Shown one piece after another: positions 8,467-16,747 of a stretch of 32,236 bases of DNA. The notes beneath the pieces were generated by a model. The model made no database searches and had not been told where the DNA came from. It worked only from the letters and a program-made list of their open reading frames with translations. Origin of the DNA: Eubacteriales bacterium (GTDB taxonomy: Bacteria > Bacillota > Clostridia > Saccharofermentanales > UBA5734); contig JAQVJP010000018.1 of the NCBI GenBank assembly GCA_028695145.1, forward strand, positions 1 to 32,236, given 5' to 3'. A program made the translations under genes and the position numbers. Every line of letters starts with the position of its first letter. The stretch's first letter is position 1.

Positions 8467-9111
8467 TTAGACAAGCTCGGGTTCTGGTCCGCCGCCGGGA
8501 AGATCAGCCAGCGGGCTCTCGTCCGCTGCTTCAGTTGTTACTGGCTCGGAGACACGAGGAGCGATTATGCTGACAATCGCTTCATCTGCCTCGGTTACAA
8601 GTGTGCAGCCTTGTGGCAGCTCGATGTCACTAACAGTAAGTACATCACCTATCGTCATTTTGCTTATATCAGCGTGCAGACTGGCAGGTATATCATCAGG
8701 TTTACTTGAGATCGCGATCTCATGCAGTGTCTGTGAGACTATGCCGTCATCGGCCTCGCGATTATCCTGGCCGGTTACGATAACGGGGACGTGCACCTCA
8801 ATTTCCTCGCCAATTGAAATTTGGCCGAATTCAATATGTGTGTAAACCCCTTCACGCAGGATGTCATATTGAATGTTTTCGATTCGGGAAAGATATTGTC
8901 CTTGTCCGTCTACATCAATGCTCAGCATGACATTGCTGCCCGCCGGTGTGCTGAGAGCTTTTTTAAAATCAAGCGCGTCAACAGCAAGATTCATAGACTC
9001 GTCACCTCGATTGTGCAAGACTGCGGGAACTCTTCCTGTGTTTCGCAATTGTTTGAGATAGCTCTTCGAGCTGAGCGGTCTTACCTCTGATTTTAGAATA
9101 ACTTTTTCCAT
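8467..9111 (-). CDS. rplY: 50S ribosomal protein L25/general stress protein Ctc
   Basis: The 214-residue protein binds 5S rRNA in the large ribosomal subunit. Residues 1-90 form the L25 domain, with SYLKQLRNTGRVPAVLHNRG typical of the family. Residues about 95-185 form the TL5/CTC beta domain (VPVIVTGQDN..., ISKMTIGDVLTVSDI, VTEADEAIVSI). An acidic Pro/Gly tail follows. The long two-domain form is the usual Firmicute type. The start is ATG 9111, preceded by AAGGAAGG 5 bases away; an upstream in-frame start at 9159 would add 16 unconserved residues. It is a single-gene unit with its own sigma-A promoter. A small inverted repeat, GATGC-N6-GCATC (9129-9144), lies in the leader. Confidence 0.95.
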   Translation of the reverse strand: MEKVILKSEVRPLSSKSYLKQLRNTGRVPAVLHNRGDESMNLAVDALDFKKALSTPAGSNVMLSIDVDGQGQYLSRIENIQYDILREGVYTHIEFGQISIGEEIEVHVPVIVTGQDNREADDGIVSQTLHEIAISSKPDDIPASLHADISKMTIGDVLTVSDIELPQGCTLVTEADEAIVSIIAPRVSEPVTTEAADESPLADLPGGGPEPELV

Positions 9112-9176
9112 ATTTGCCTTCCTTTCTGATGCCAACAAGCATCTTTCAGTTAGTTTCAAAGTTAATCGTATGTAAC

Positions 9177-9205
9177 ATTATACCTCTGTTCCAGCTCCGG
9201 GTCAA
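9177..9205 (-). promoter_or_regulatory. Sigma-A promoter of rplY
   Basis: On the minus strand TTGACC (9205-9200) is followed by a 17-bp spacer and a perfect TATAAT (9182-9177). Transcription should begin near 9170, giving a leader of about 60 bases before the L25 start. This is the closest match to consensus in the window and fits a strongly expressed ribosomal gene. Confidence 0.75.
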
Positions 9206-9258
9206 AGAAGCGTATCTTAATGCTCTGCAGATTTGATGATTAATTAATGAGAAGCGAT

Positions 9259-9699
9259 TTACCTATCTACTTGATTATTTTGCTTGTGTATTTCCTGATT
9301 TTGCATTTCCAATAATGCCTCGTTGAATGCGTGGGCTGTTCGTGAATCGTTAATCCAGAGCACCAGATAGACTGTCATATCTATTATAAATATTGTGAAG
9401 GCAAGCGAGATCGCTATTGAGAAATTAGTAATCAATTCTGCCGTGAACAGAAGTGCCAAAATCAGAACTTCAAGCAGTACCAAATGCATTATATTTCGAA
9501 AAATCGCTTGTTTGACAGTCAGTTCTCTCTTCGAATACTTGACTAGAAGTGGCAGAGAAGCAGCTCCGCCAAATAATAACGGTGAAATAAATGCTTCATA
9601 ACCGAAGAGTGCGTCTGATTCATATGATAATCCTATGAAAGCCATAGCTGACAACAGAACGTGTTCGTGTTCCGGCCAATCAACAGCAGATAAGTACAC
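9259..9699 (-). CDS. DUF3021-like membrane protein, probably 5'-truncated
   Basis: The frame encodes 146 residues. Three hydrophobic spans are clear: AFISPLLFGGAASLPLLV, IMHLVLLEVLILALLFTAEL and ISLAFTIFIIDMTVYLVLW. A closing NEALLEM segment follows. The order of helices, the HLVLLEVL stretch and the tail resemble DUF3021 proteins, usually paired with LytTR regulators; this is a family guess from memory. The first 15-20 residues (MYLSAVDWPEHEHVLLS) are hydrophilic, lack a Shine-Dalgarno and are simply the antisense of the GPH symporter remnant that begins near 9648. The original N-terminus with helix 1 therefore seems lost, and no LytTR partner remains. It is probably non-functional. Confidence 0.5.
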   Translation of the reverse strand: MYLSAVDWPEHEHVLLSAMAFIGLSYESDALFGYEAFISPLLFGGAASLPLLVKYSKRELTVKQAIFRNIMHLVLLEVLILALLFTAELITNFSIAISLAFTIFIIDMTVYLVLWINDSRTAHAFNEALLEMQNQEIHKQNNQVDR

Positions 9700-9700
9700 T
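9640..9700. other. Junction between two 5'-truncated genes (deletion or recombination scar)
   Basis: Leftward lies a DUF3021-like gene missing its start, and rightward lies the C-terminal half of a GPH symporter missing its start. The symporter frame is open from 9648, just after a TAG at 9645-9647. Its residues before Met 9708 (TTERVRVP...STLKT) already match the family's central loop. The membrane-protein frame on the other strand is convincing only left of about 9645. No inverted repeats, transposase or target-site duplication were seen, so the mechanism is unknown. Confidence 0.55.
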
Positions 9701-10400
9701 TAAAACCATGTTGGGGAATATATTAAAAAACCGTGCTGTTATTTCGATTATCGCTGCTTCTATTGTGATGCTGCTATCACAGCTGACGATGCAGCAGATG
9801 GCAAACTATGTTTATCCCAATTTCTACAATAACGCCCAGGCACAATCTGCTGCAGGCTTGACTATGATGATTGGTATGATTCTGGCCGCGCCGCTGGCCA
9901 AACCACTCAGTAAAAAATTCGGCAAAGCCGAGGTTAGTGTTGTCGCTAATATTATGTCCGGAATTGTCTGTGTTGTGCTATTTATTCTGCGGCCGCAAAA
10001 TGTTTGGGTTTATGTGGCTTTCCAGACATTATGTTTCCTCGGTCTTGGTATTTTTGCCATGGTCAGCTGGGCCTTGATTACTGATGTAATCGATTATTCT
10101 GAGATAAGAAATGGAATCCGCGAAGATGGTTCTATCTACGCTGTGTATTCTTTTGCCAGGAAACTGGGACAGGCAGCTTCTGCTGGTATCTCGGGCGCAT
10201 TGCTAAGTCTGATTGGCTACAGTCAGGCTACTGCCTTCGATAACAAAGTCGTTAATGGCATTTTTGATATATCAACACTTGTTCCCGCCGCCGGTTTTTT
10301 AATTCTGGCAGCAATCCTCTGGTTCTGGTATCCACTGCACAAGCGGCAGGTCGATCAGAATGTGGCACAGCTTAAGGCTAAGCATCAGCGTGAAGAATAG
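9648..10400 (+). pseudogene. C-terminal half of a GPH-family sugar:cation symporter
   Basis: The open frame from 9648 gives about 250 residues; the first ATG is at 9708 (230 residues) with no Shine-Dalgarno. Intact glycoside-pentoside-hexuronide symporters have about 450 residues and 12 helices. This piece starts in the central cytoplasmic loop (ERVRVP), then has LKNRAVISIIAASIVMLLSQ as helix 7 and about six helices in all. The typical LITDVIDYSEIRNGIREDGSIYAVYSFARKLGQA lies between helices 10 and 11. The first six helices are missing, and unrelated sequence occupies their place. The gene ends 25 bp before a GH2 glycosidase, its likely former operon partner, whose transport supply therefore appears lost here. 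Confidence 0.8.
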
Positions 10401-10425
10401 GTTAAAAAAGAAAGGATCGTACAGT

Positions 10426-12699
10426 ATGCGTGAAATTGTTAATTTGAATTATAAGTGGGCTTATACAAAAATGGTTGAGGAAGTACCTGAGACCATGCCG
10501 GTTAAATGGGATTTTGTGAATCTGCCACATTCCTGGAATAATATCGATGGACAGGATGGTGGTAATGATTATTATCGTGGCACTTGTCTTTATGTAAAAG
10601 AGTTGGATAAGGCAGATCTGCCAATTGCTGATCAGTATTATCTGGAGTTTAGGGGTGCAAACTCTTCTGCAGAAGTATATGTAAACGGAAGTCGGCTCGC
10701 ACAACATGACGGCGGTTATTCAACCTGGCGTGTAAATGTAAGTGAAGCACTGCAGGATGGCAAAAACTTGATTGCCGTTGCAGTCGACAACTCTGAGAAT
10801 GATCGAGTCTATCCCCAAATGGCTGATTTTACCTTCTATGGTGGTTTGTATCGTGATGTTAACCTCATAGCTGTCAATAATTCCCATTTTGATCTCGATT
10901 ATTATGGTTCTCAAGGGTTGAGAGTAACTCCGCAGATCAAATTGGCAGATAATGAAGATGACACTAAAAATAAAAACGCGAGTGCTGCTGTTGAAATTGA
11001 GGTTTTTCTTAACGACATTAAACCCGGACAAGAACTCGTCTATTCGGTAATTGATGGCGGAGGCGTCGTTGTTGCCGAGTATAAAACGCCGGCTGACGAA
11101 ACCGCTGTGACTCTCAAGGTTCAATCCGCTCATCTCTGGCATGGTCGGCAGGATCCATATCTCTACACTGCTGAGGTCATGCTTGTGTCCGGTGAGGAGA
11201 TTATCGATAATGTAAGCACTCGCTTCGGGTTAAGGACTTTTGCCATCGATCCGGATCAAGGTTTTATTCTGAACGGCAGAAGCTATCCGCTGAGAGGTGT
11301 TTCCCGTCATCAGGATCGCTGGGGTTTCGGGAACGCGTTATTGCCAGAACATCATGAAGAGGACATGGATTTGATCTGTGAGATGGGCGCGACCACTATT
11401 CGTCTTGCCCATTACCAGCATGACCAATATTTCTATGATCTCTGCGACGAGCGGGGCATGGTAGTATGGGCAGAGATCCCTTATATCTCTAAACATATGC
11501 CGAACGCAAGAGATAACACAATTTCGCAGATGCGTGAACTGGTGGCTCAGAATTATAACCATCCAAGTATTGTCGTCTGGGGGCTGTCTAACGAGATCAG
11601 TATGTCTTCTACTAACAATGATGATATGATCGAGAATCATAAAACCCTCAATGATCTGGTGCACGAGATGGACACGACAAGACTTACAACTATCGCCTGC
11701 GTGTCGATGTGCGATATCAACGATCCATATGTGCAGATTCCTGATGTAGTTTCCTACAATCATTATTTCGGGTGGTACGGTGGAGACACATCCATGAACG
11801 GACCCTGGTTTGATAACTTCCATGCAGTTCATCCCAACATTCCTATTGGCTGTAGTGAATACGGCTGCGAAGCTCTGAACTGGCATACATCAAATCCTGA
11901 GCAGGGTGATTATACCGAGGAATATCAGGCGTACTACCATGAAGAATTGATTAAACAATTCTGGGATCGACCATATCTTTGGGCGACACATGTTTGGAAT
12001 ATGTTTGACTTCGGTGCGGACGCCCGTAACGAAGGCGGTGAAAACGGACAGAATCACAAGGGTCTCGTGACATTTGATCGTAAATATAAAAAAGATTCAT
12101 TTTACGCGTACAAGGCGTGGCTCTCGGATGATGCTTTTGTCCACATCTGTGGCAAACGCTATGTAGACCGCGTCGAGGACACCACGAAAATAACCGTCTA
12201 CTCAAATCAACCTGAAGTCGAATTATTTGTCAACGGCAGAAGTATTGGCAAACAGGATGGCAGCAAAAAATTCTTCTATTTTGAAGTGCCAAATTCAGGC
12301 AAGTCGGAAATAACAGCTGTTGCTGGAGACTGCCGTGATATGAGTACAATCAATAAAGTTGATAAGTTCAATGAAGCATACAAGCTCCGGGAGAAGGGCG
12401 CGATTCTCAATTGGTTCGATATTACCGAGCCGGAAGGATATTTCTCTCTGAACGACAAGATGAGCGATATTATGCTTAGCCCGGCCGGTGCTGCCATCAT
12501 GCAGGGTTTGATGAGTAAAATGACCGAGTCAATGGGTCAGGATAAAATGGCCGGATTCGAAATGAACGAGAACATGATGAAAATGCTTGGCGGTTTCACT
12601 TTGATTCGTCTCACAGGGCTGCTCGGGATGACCGGTGTGAAGTTCACCCGCGAGCAGCTGCTTGAACTAAATAGCCAACTCAATCAGATCAAGAAATAA
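10426..12699 (+). CDS. Glycoside hydrolase family 2 (beta-galactosidase/beta-glucuronidase-like)
   Basis: The 757-residue cytoplasmic enzyme has the GH2 order: sugar-binding jelly roll (LPHSWNNIDGQDGGNDYYRGTC, about 25-180), immunoglobulin-like domain (185-285), TIM barrel (290-590) and C-terminal sandwich. The acid/base is Glu390 in WGLSNE and the nucleophile Glu478 in GCSEYGCE. The barrel opens with the usual LRGVSRHQDRWGFGNAL. The last 95 residues, from about 663, are a methionine-rich helical extension ending in FTREQLLELNSQLNQIKK. The start is ATG 10426, with AAAGGA 9 bases upstream. It follows a truncated GPH symporter, so it may be expressed only by read-through or from a promoter inside that remnant. 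Its 3' end overlaps the convergent flavodiiron gene by 11 bp. Exact substrate is uncertain. Confidence 0.9.
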   Translation: MREIVNLNYKWAYTKMVEEVPETMPVKWDFVNLPHSWNNIDGQDGGNDYYRGTCLYVKELDKADLPIADQYYLEFRGANSSAEVYVNGSRLAQHDGGYSTWRVNVSEALQDGKNLIAVAVDNSENDRVYPQMADFTFYGGLYRDVNLIAVNNSHFDLDYYGSQGLRVTPQIKLADNEDDTKNKNASAAVEIEVFLNDIKPGQELVYSVIDGGGVVVAEYKTPADETAVTLKVQSAHLWHGRQDPYLYTAEVMLVSGEEIIDNVSTRFGLRTFAIDPDQGFILNGRSYPLRGVSRHQDRWGFGNALLPEHHEEDMDLICEMGATTIRLAHYQHDQYFYDLCDERGMVVWAEIPYISKHMPNARDNTISQMRELVAQNYNHPSIVVWGLSNEISMSSTNNDDMIENHKTLNDLVHEMDTTRLTTIACVSMCDINDPYVQIPDVVSYNHYFGWYGGDTSMNGPWFDNFHAVHPNIPIGCSEYGCEALNWHTSNPEQGDYTEEYQAYYHEELIKQFWDRPYLWATHVWNMFDFGADARNEGGENGQNHKGLVTFDRKYKKDSFYAYKAWLSDDAFVHICGKRYVDRVEDTTKITVYSNQPEVELFVNGRSIGKQDGSKKFFYFEVPNSGKSEITAVAGDCRDMSTINKVDKFNEAYKLREKGAILNWFDITEPEGYFSLNDKMSDIMLSPAGAAIMQGLMSKMTESMGQDKMAGFEMNENMMKMLGGFTLIRLTGLLGMTGVKFTREQLLELNSQLNQIKK

Positions 12700-13882
12700 T
12701 TGAAGTGGCAAGTTTATCGGCTTCAGCGCGAAGGTTATCGTCAGAAACGGGGTTCCAATTGCATTTGATTTCTTCTTCAACGAGATCAAAACCGGCACGT
12801 TCGAGCATTTCCCGCAGTACGCGATTACCTTCGCCGCTCCAGCCATAGCAGCCAAATACGCCGGCTTTTTTGCCTTTGAACTTCATTTCGCGCACGAAGT
12901 GGAGGAAGCCACCGACAGATGAGAGTATATCGTTGCTCACTGTCGGTGAGCCGACGACAATTGCTTTTGAACGGAATATTTCCGTAACTACATCATTTTT
13001 ATCACTAATAGCTAAGTTGCAGACTTTTACCCGCGTTTCCGGGCTGAGCTTATTAAGAGCGCCGGCAATGTTATGAGCGAGAGTTTGTGTACCGTTCCAC
13101 ATGGTATCATAAATTACTGTGACCTGGTCTGTTTGATAATTATCTGACCATTCCTGATATTTCTCAACGATCTGCATGGGATTGTCACGCCAGATGGCTC
13201 CGTGACTTGGAGCGATCATGTCAATTGGCAAACCGAGAGAAATTACTTCTTTTAGCTTGTTTTTTACCAGTGGCGAGAAGGGAGTCAGGATATTGGCGTA
13301 GTATTTAATGGCTTCGGCCATGAGCATACATTGATCTGCTTTATCGTTGAATAACTCTTCGACAGCGAAGTGCTGGCCAAACGCATCGTTCGAGAAGAGT
13401 ATATTGTCTCCGGTCATATAGGTTGCCATACTATCCGGCCAATGGAGCATGCGCATTTCAACAAAAATCAGCTGCTTACCGTTGCCGATGTCGAGTGTAT
13501 CACCGGTTTTAACAACATTGAAGTTCCAGTCCGGCCTATGATACTGCCCTGTCAGTGATTTAACGGCGTTTGCTGTGCAGTAAATCGGTGTGCCGGGAAT
13601 CTCATCGAGCAGCTGCGGCAACGCGCCGCTATGGTCAACTTCACCGTGATTTACGATGATGTAGTCAATGGTTTTGAGATCTATTTCCTGCTTAAGATTA
13701 TTGACGAAATCATTTGAATGTGGTTTCCAGACAGTGTCAATCAGGATAGTTTTTTCTTCCTGGATCAAATATGCGTTCTGGCTCGAACCGTTATGGATCG
13801 AGTAATCGTCACCGTGAAAAGAGTCGAGCTCCCAGTCAATATGGCCGACCCAGCTGACATTGTTTTTTACATTTCTAAGCAT
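12689..13882 (-). CDS. Flavodiiron protein (A-type flavoprotein, O2/NO reductase)
   Basis: The 397-residue protein has a metallo-beta-lactamase-like di-iron domain (1-250) and a flavodoxin domain (about 253-397). The iron ligands are all present: His79, Glu81 and Asp83 with His84 in HGEVDHSG, His147 in MLHWPDS, Asp166 in SNDAFG and His227 in PSHGAIWR. The FMN site begins with VIYDTMWNGT. The family reduces oxygen to water or NO to N2O with electrons from rubredoxin and protects anaerobes. There is no fused rubredoxin domain and no rubredoxin gene nearby. GGAGG lies 9 bases before the ATG. It is monocistronic, divergent from the acyl-CoA synthetase and convergent with GH2. Confidence 0.93.
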   Translation of the reverse strand: MLRNVKNNVSWVGHIDWELDSFHGDDYSIHNGSSQNAYLIQEEKTILIDTVWKPHSNDFVNNLKQEIDLKTIDYIIVNHGEVDHSGALPQLLDEIPGTPIYCTANAVKSLTGQYHRPDWNFNVVKTGDTLDIGNGKQLIFVEMRMLHWPDSMATYMTGDNILFSNDAFGQHFAVEELFNDKADQCMLMAEAIKYYANILTPFSPLVKNKLKEVISLGLPIDMIAPSHGAIWRDNPMQIVEKYQEWSDNYQTDQVTVIYDTMWNGTQTLAHNIAGALNKLSPETRVKVCNLAISDKNDVVTEIFRSKAIVVGSPTVSNDILSSVGGFLHFVREMKFKGKKAGVFGCYGWSGEGNRVLREMLERAGFDLVEEEIKCNWNPVSDDNLRAEADKLATSIIS

Positions 13883-13983
13883 TTGTCTTGTCCTCCGTTG
13901 ATACTATTTTACTTGAATTATTATTATTTCTTCCTTAATCTCAAATCCTATCAAATTTGTATGCATTAATCTATGACATATGG

Positions 13984-14023
13984 TACAAGATTGTAGACCT
14001 CGTACTGCTTTTTTGGGTATAAT
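13984..14023 (+). promoter_or_regulatory. Promoter of the acyl-CoA synthetase gene with overlapping inverted repeat
   Basis: TAGACC (13994-13999) and a perfect TATAAT (14018-14023) are 18 bp apart. They would start transcription near 14030, leaving a leader of about 130 bases. The inverted repeat TACAA-GA-TTGTA (13984-13995) overlaps the -35 and could bind a repressor. It also lies about 100 bp upstream of the divergent flavodiiron gene. The remaining leader has no recognisable riboswitch or tRNA-like fold. Confidence 0.5.
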
Positions 14024-14160
14024 CAGAAGCATTAAGTGTAAGCGGCTTGTGCGGAATTGCTGTAATGCTTTGAATTTCAAAGAAAAATTGATTCCGTGCG
14101 ACTTAGATGGGCGGGTTGAGCGGGTTTTGACCTGCCGGACAACAATTGAAGGAGAGCAGT

Positions 14161-15963
14161 ATGAAAAACGGACCTCTGTATGAAGTACGGAAAATCAAGG
14201 ATCTGAAGGATATGCTCAGTCAGAGCGCTGAACTATACGCAAATGACACCGCATTTCTGGTAAAAGATCCCAGAGCCTTGGGCGATGCTGCCGCTGTGGC
14301 CGAAGCCGAAGGCGCTATTAACGCTAACAATAAAGATGGCAACAATGCGACACCGGCAAAAGATAAGAGCCTGCCATATCTTCCTGTGACTTATAAGAAG
14401 TACAGTGAAGATGTTGACGCTTTTGGTACATATCTCATGAATCAAGGTTTGCAATCGGCACGTGTTGCTATCTTGGCTGAGACACGCTATGAATGGTATA
14501 TCAGTTATATGTCGACTGTTAATGGTGCCGGTATAGTTGTACCACTGGATAAGGAGCTGCCTGTTGCCGAGATTTCAAGTCTGCTCAATCGCGCGCATGC
14601 CGACGTACTTATTTACGCCGGATCCAAGCGCAAAGAAGTTGACGCGATCAGAGATCAGCTGCCTGAGATGAAAATTATTATTTCTATGGATGAGCCGGTT
14701 GAGGGATCTGGTGATCTCTATTTCTGGAATTGTCTGACTGAGGGTTATAAACTGCTCGGACAAGGTGATAAGACTTTTGTTGATGCTGTTATTGATGCGG
14801 AAACTCTGGGTATTTTGCTCTTCACTTCAGGAACTACGGCGATATCTAAGGCCGTTATGCTCTCACATAGGAACATCTGCATTAATCTTCAGGCTATGTG
14901 CAGCATGCTGTATATTGGTCCGGATGATGTTTTCCTCTCGGTGCTGCCACTGCATCACACATATGAATGTACCTGTGGCTTCCTCTGCCCGATTTATCGT
15001 GGGTGTACAGTGGCGGTTTGCGAAGGCTTGCGACATATTACCAAGAATATGCAGGAATCAAAAGTTACAATCATGCTTGTGGTCCCTCTGATGATGGAGC
15101 TGTTTTATAAGCGCATCATGAAGGCGGCGACTTCTACTCCTGAAATGGCTAAAAAGTTCAGAATGGGACTTAAAATCAGCGGTTTGCTGCGAAAAATAGG
15201 TGTTGACAAGAGGCGCAAACTCTTCGCGAGAGTACATGACAACTTCGGCGGGCACCTGCGTCTTCTAATCGCTGGTGGTGCCGCTATAGATCCCTCTGTA
15301 CTGAGCGGTATGCAAGATCTCGGCATCCACTGTGTTCAGGGTTATGGACTAACAGAATGTGCGCCTATACTTGCGTTAAACCGAGATGCCTATTATAAGA
15401 ATGAGTCCGCTGGTCTTCCTTTGCCCGGCGTTGATGTGAAGATTATTGATAAAGACGAGAATGGTATCGGTGAGATAATCGGCAAAGGTCCGAACGTTAT
15501 GCTTGGTTACTATGAAGATGAAGAGGCAACAGCAGAAGCGATCGACAAGGATGGTTATTTCCATACCGGTGACCTCGGCTATCTTGACAAGGATAATTTT
15601 GTTATTATCACCGGACGCAAAAAGAACGTTATTGTTACCAATAATGGTAAAAATATTTATCCCGAAGAAATTGAATTTTTGCTGCTGCAGCATGATCTGA
15701 TAGCTGAGTGCCTTGTATCAAGTGCTTCCGATAGTGATGGCAAAGAAACTATGATTCAAGCAGAGATTTTCCCCAGTGAAGAGAAGGTTAATGAACTCTT
15801 CGGAGCTATTTCTCTTGACGATGACCGAGTGCGAGCAGAAATAGAAAAGATTATCCGTGAAGTCAACCATTCGTTGGCAACTTACAAATATGTTAAACGC
15901 TTCGAACTAAGGACAACCGAGTTTGAGAAAACCACCTCGAAGAAAATCAAACGCAAATATTGA
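14161..15963 (+). CDS. AMP-dependent acyl-CoA synthetase (long-chain fatty acid--CoA ligase-like)
   Basis: The 600-residue adenylate-forming enzyme has the P-loop-like motif FTSGTTAISKAV (221-232), in which the usual TGxPKG is TAISKA. It also has the aromatic GYGLTECAP, YFHTGDLGYLD, and the hinge and A10-type lysine region GRKKNVIVTNNGKNIYPEEIE. It ends KTTSKKIKRKY, as in long-chain fatty acid--CoA ligases. An Ala/Asn-rich insertion (about 40-75, DPRALGDAAAVAEAEGAINANNKDG) interrupts the N-terminal domain before the usual TYKKY. GGAG lies 6 bases before ATG 14161; an in-frame TTG at 14146 is unlikely. It probably activates a fatty or other carboxylic acid. A terminator-promoter element separates it from the thioredoxin gene. 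Confidence 0.85.
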   Translation: MKNGPLYEVRKIKDLKDMLSQSAELYANDTAFLVKDPRALGDAAAVAEAEGAINANNKDGNNATPAKDKSLPYLPVTYKKYSEDVDAFGTYLMNQGLQSARVAILAETRYEWYISYMSTVNGAGIVVPLDKELPVAEISSLLNRAHADVLIYAGSKRKEVDAIRDQLPEMKIIISMDEPVEGSGDLYFWNCLTEGYKLLGQGDKTFVDAVIDAETLGILLFTSGTTAISKAVMLSHRNICINLQAMCSMLYIGPDDVFLSVLPLHHTYECTCGFLCPIYRGCTVAVCEGLRHITKNMQESKVTIMLVVPLMMELFYKRIMKAATSTPEMAKKFRMGLKISGLLRKIGVDKRRKLFARVHDNFGGHLRLLIAGGAAIDPSVLSGMQDLGIHCVQGYGLTECAPILALNRDAYYKNESAGLPLPGVDVKIIDKDENGIGEIIGKGPNVMLGYYEDEEATAEAIDKDGYFHTGDLGYLDKDNFVIITGRKKNVIVTNNGKNIYPEEIEFLLLQHDLIAECLVSSASDSDGKETMIQAEIFPSEEKVNELFGAISLDDDRVRAEIEKIIREVNHSLATYKYVKRFELRTTEFEKTTSKKIKRKY

Positions 15964-16002
15964 TTAGTAGATAATCAATTTTTAAAAATTTATAAAACTT
16001 AC

Positions 16003-16024
16003 TACTGTGACTTGTATCACAGTA
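16003..16024 (+). promoter_or_regulatory. CRP/FNR-family operator upstream of thioredoxin
   Basis: TACTGTGA-N6-TCACAGTA is an 8-bp perfect inverted repeat. It contains the full CRP consensus TGTGA-N6-TCACA, spaced as in CRP/FNR-family sites. Its centre (16013.5) is about 41 bp before the start expected from the extended -10 TGATATACT (16040-16048), the spacing of a class II activator site. No CRP/FNR-family gene lies in the window, so the regulator is unknown. Confidence 0.6.
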
Positions 16025-16026
16025 CG

Positions 16027-16078
16027 ACCTCCGTTTGGCTGATATACTAACCTAAACTCAGCTAACCGGAGGTTTTTT
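16027..16078 (+). terminator. Strong hairpin terminator whose 3' arm contains the thioredoxin RBS
   Basis: ACCTCCG (16027-16033) pairs with CGGAGGT (16067-16073), and TTGGCTGA (16035-16042) pairs with TCAGCTAA (16058-16065). There is one mismatch, one G-U pair and a 15-base loop, followed directly by six T. It ends the acyl-CoA synthetase transcript 63 bases after the stop codon. The GGAGG of thioredoxin (16068-16072) lies in the 3' arm, so read-through transcripts would also hide that RBS. Transcripts begun from the promoter in the 5' arm and loop would lack the 5' arm and leave the RBS free. Confidence 0.7.
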
Positions 16079-16082
16079 ATTA

Positions 16083-16586
16083 ATGGTTGATTATAAGAAA
16101 AAAGTAAAATTCATAGGTATTGGTCTGGCGGTAGTTCTGCTGATCGGAACAGCTGCAGCTCTTGTGGCTGCCTGGGGACCAGACTGGTTTAATAAAGAAG
16201 AGGAACCTGCCGAAGTTATCAATGCCGAAGCCCAACTTCTTGTATCTTCCGGAGAGTCAGTCAACTCTCAAGGAATAGAGAGTCTGGAGGCATTTATTCA
16301 AGACGCTGATAAACCAATATTTATTGATTTTTGGGCAGCATGGTGTGGACCATGTAAAGAGGCAGCACCGTTTGTCGAACAACTGGCGACTGAATACGAA
16401 GGTGAAGCCTATATAGTTAAGCTTAACATAGATGAGCAGCCGGCACTGGCTCAAGCCTTCCAGATACAATCCATTCCAACCTTCATGGTAATCAAAGATG
16501 GCCAGATTGTTGATGGCGCTATGGGTTATGCCGAACAGCTGCAGGATCCATTACGCGAGATGATTGATAATTATCTGTCTGCATAA
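16083..16586 (+). CDS. Membrane-anchored thioredoxin
   Basis: The 167-residue protein has an uncleaved N-terminal membrane anchor (about 9-30, after KKK) and a linker to about 65. The thioredoxin fold follows, with active site WCGPC (87-91) and the cis-proline in SIPTF (Pro132). The anchor orientation suggests an extracytoplasmic or membrane-surface thioredoxin. A GGAGG Shine-Dalgarno lies 10 bases before the ATG, inside the upstream terminator stem. A terminator follows at 16644-16686, but the next genes, a CXXC peptide and a polyferredoxin, form a recurring clostridial trio with it. Electrons from ferredoxin-type centres may pass to its disulphide (inference). Confidence 0.9.
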   Translation: MVDYKKKVKFIGIGLAVVLLIGTAAALVAAWGPDWFNKEEEPAEVINAEAQLLVSSGESVNSQGIESLEAFIQDADKPIFIDFWAAWCGPCKEAAPFVEQLATEYEGEAYIVKLNIDEQPALAQAFQIQSIPTFMVIKDGQIVDGAMGYAEQLQDPLREMIDNYLSA

Positions 16587-16643
16587 AAAAAATAGTAGAT
16601 AATCGCAAGTGTGTCTATGTACGGACTAAGTGCGCTTATAAGA

Positions 16644-16686
16644 GTAGCTTCTTCAGGTTTTTTACTTTGAGGAAGCTGCTTTTTTT
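16644..16686 (+). terminator. Rho-independent terminator after thioredoxin
   Basis: GTAGCTTCTTCA (16644-16655) pairs with TGAGGAAGCTGC (16668-16679) over 12 bp with two G-U pairs and a 12-base loop, followed by seven T (16680-16686). It lies 57 bases past the stop codon, so the CXXC and polyferredoxin genes may need their own promoter or read-through. Confidence 0.8.
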
Positions 16687-16747
16687 GTGTTAATATATTG
16701 GCAGATTATTGTAAGTCTGTTTGATTGATATGGCGGAGGATTGTTGT

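Noticed and set aside
14031..14150. Riboswitch or small RNA in the leader of the acyl-CoA synthetase gene
   Set aside because: No recognisable aptamer, stable long stem or terminator was found.
15965..16604. TAGTAGATAATC at 15965-15976 and again at 16593-16604, just after two consecutive stop codons
   Set aside because: A 12-bp AT-rich match could arise by chance, and no further copies or structure were noticed.
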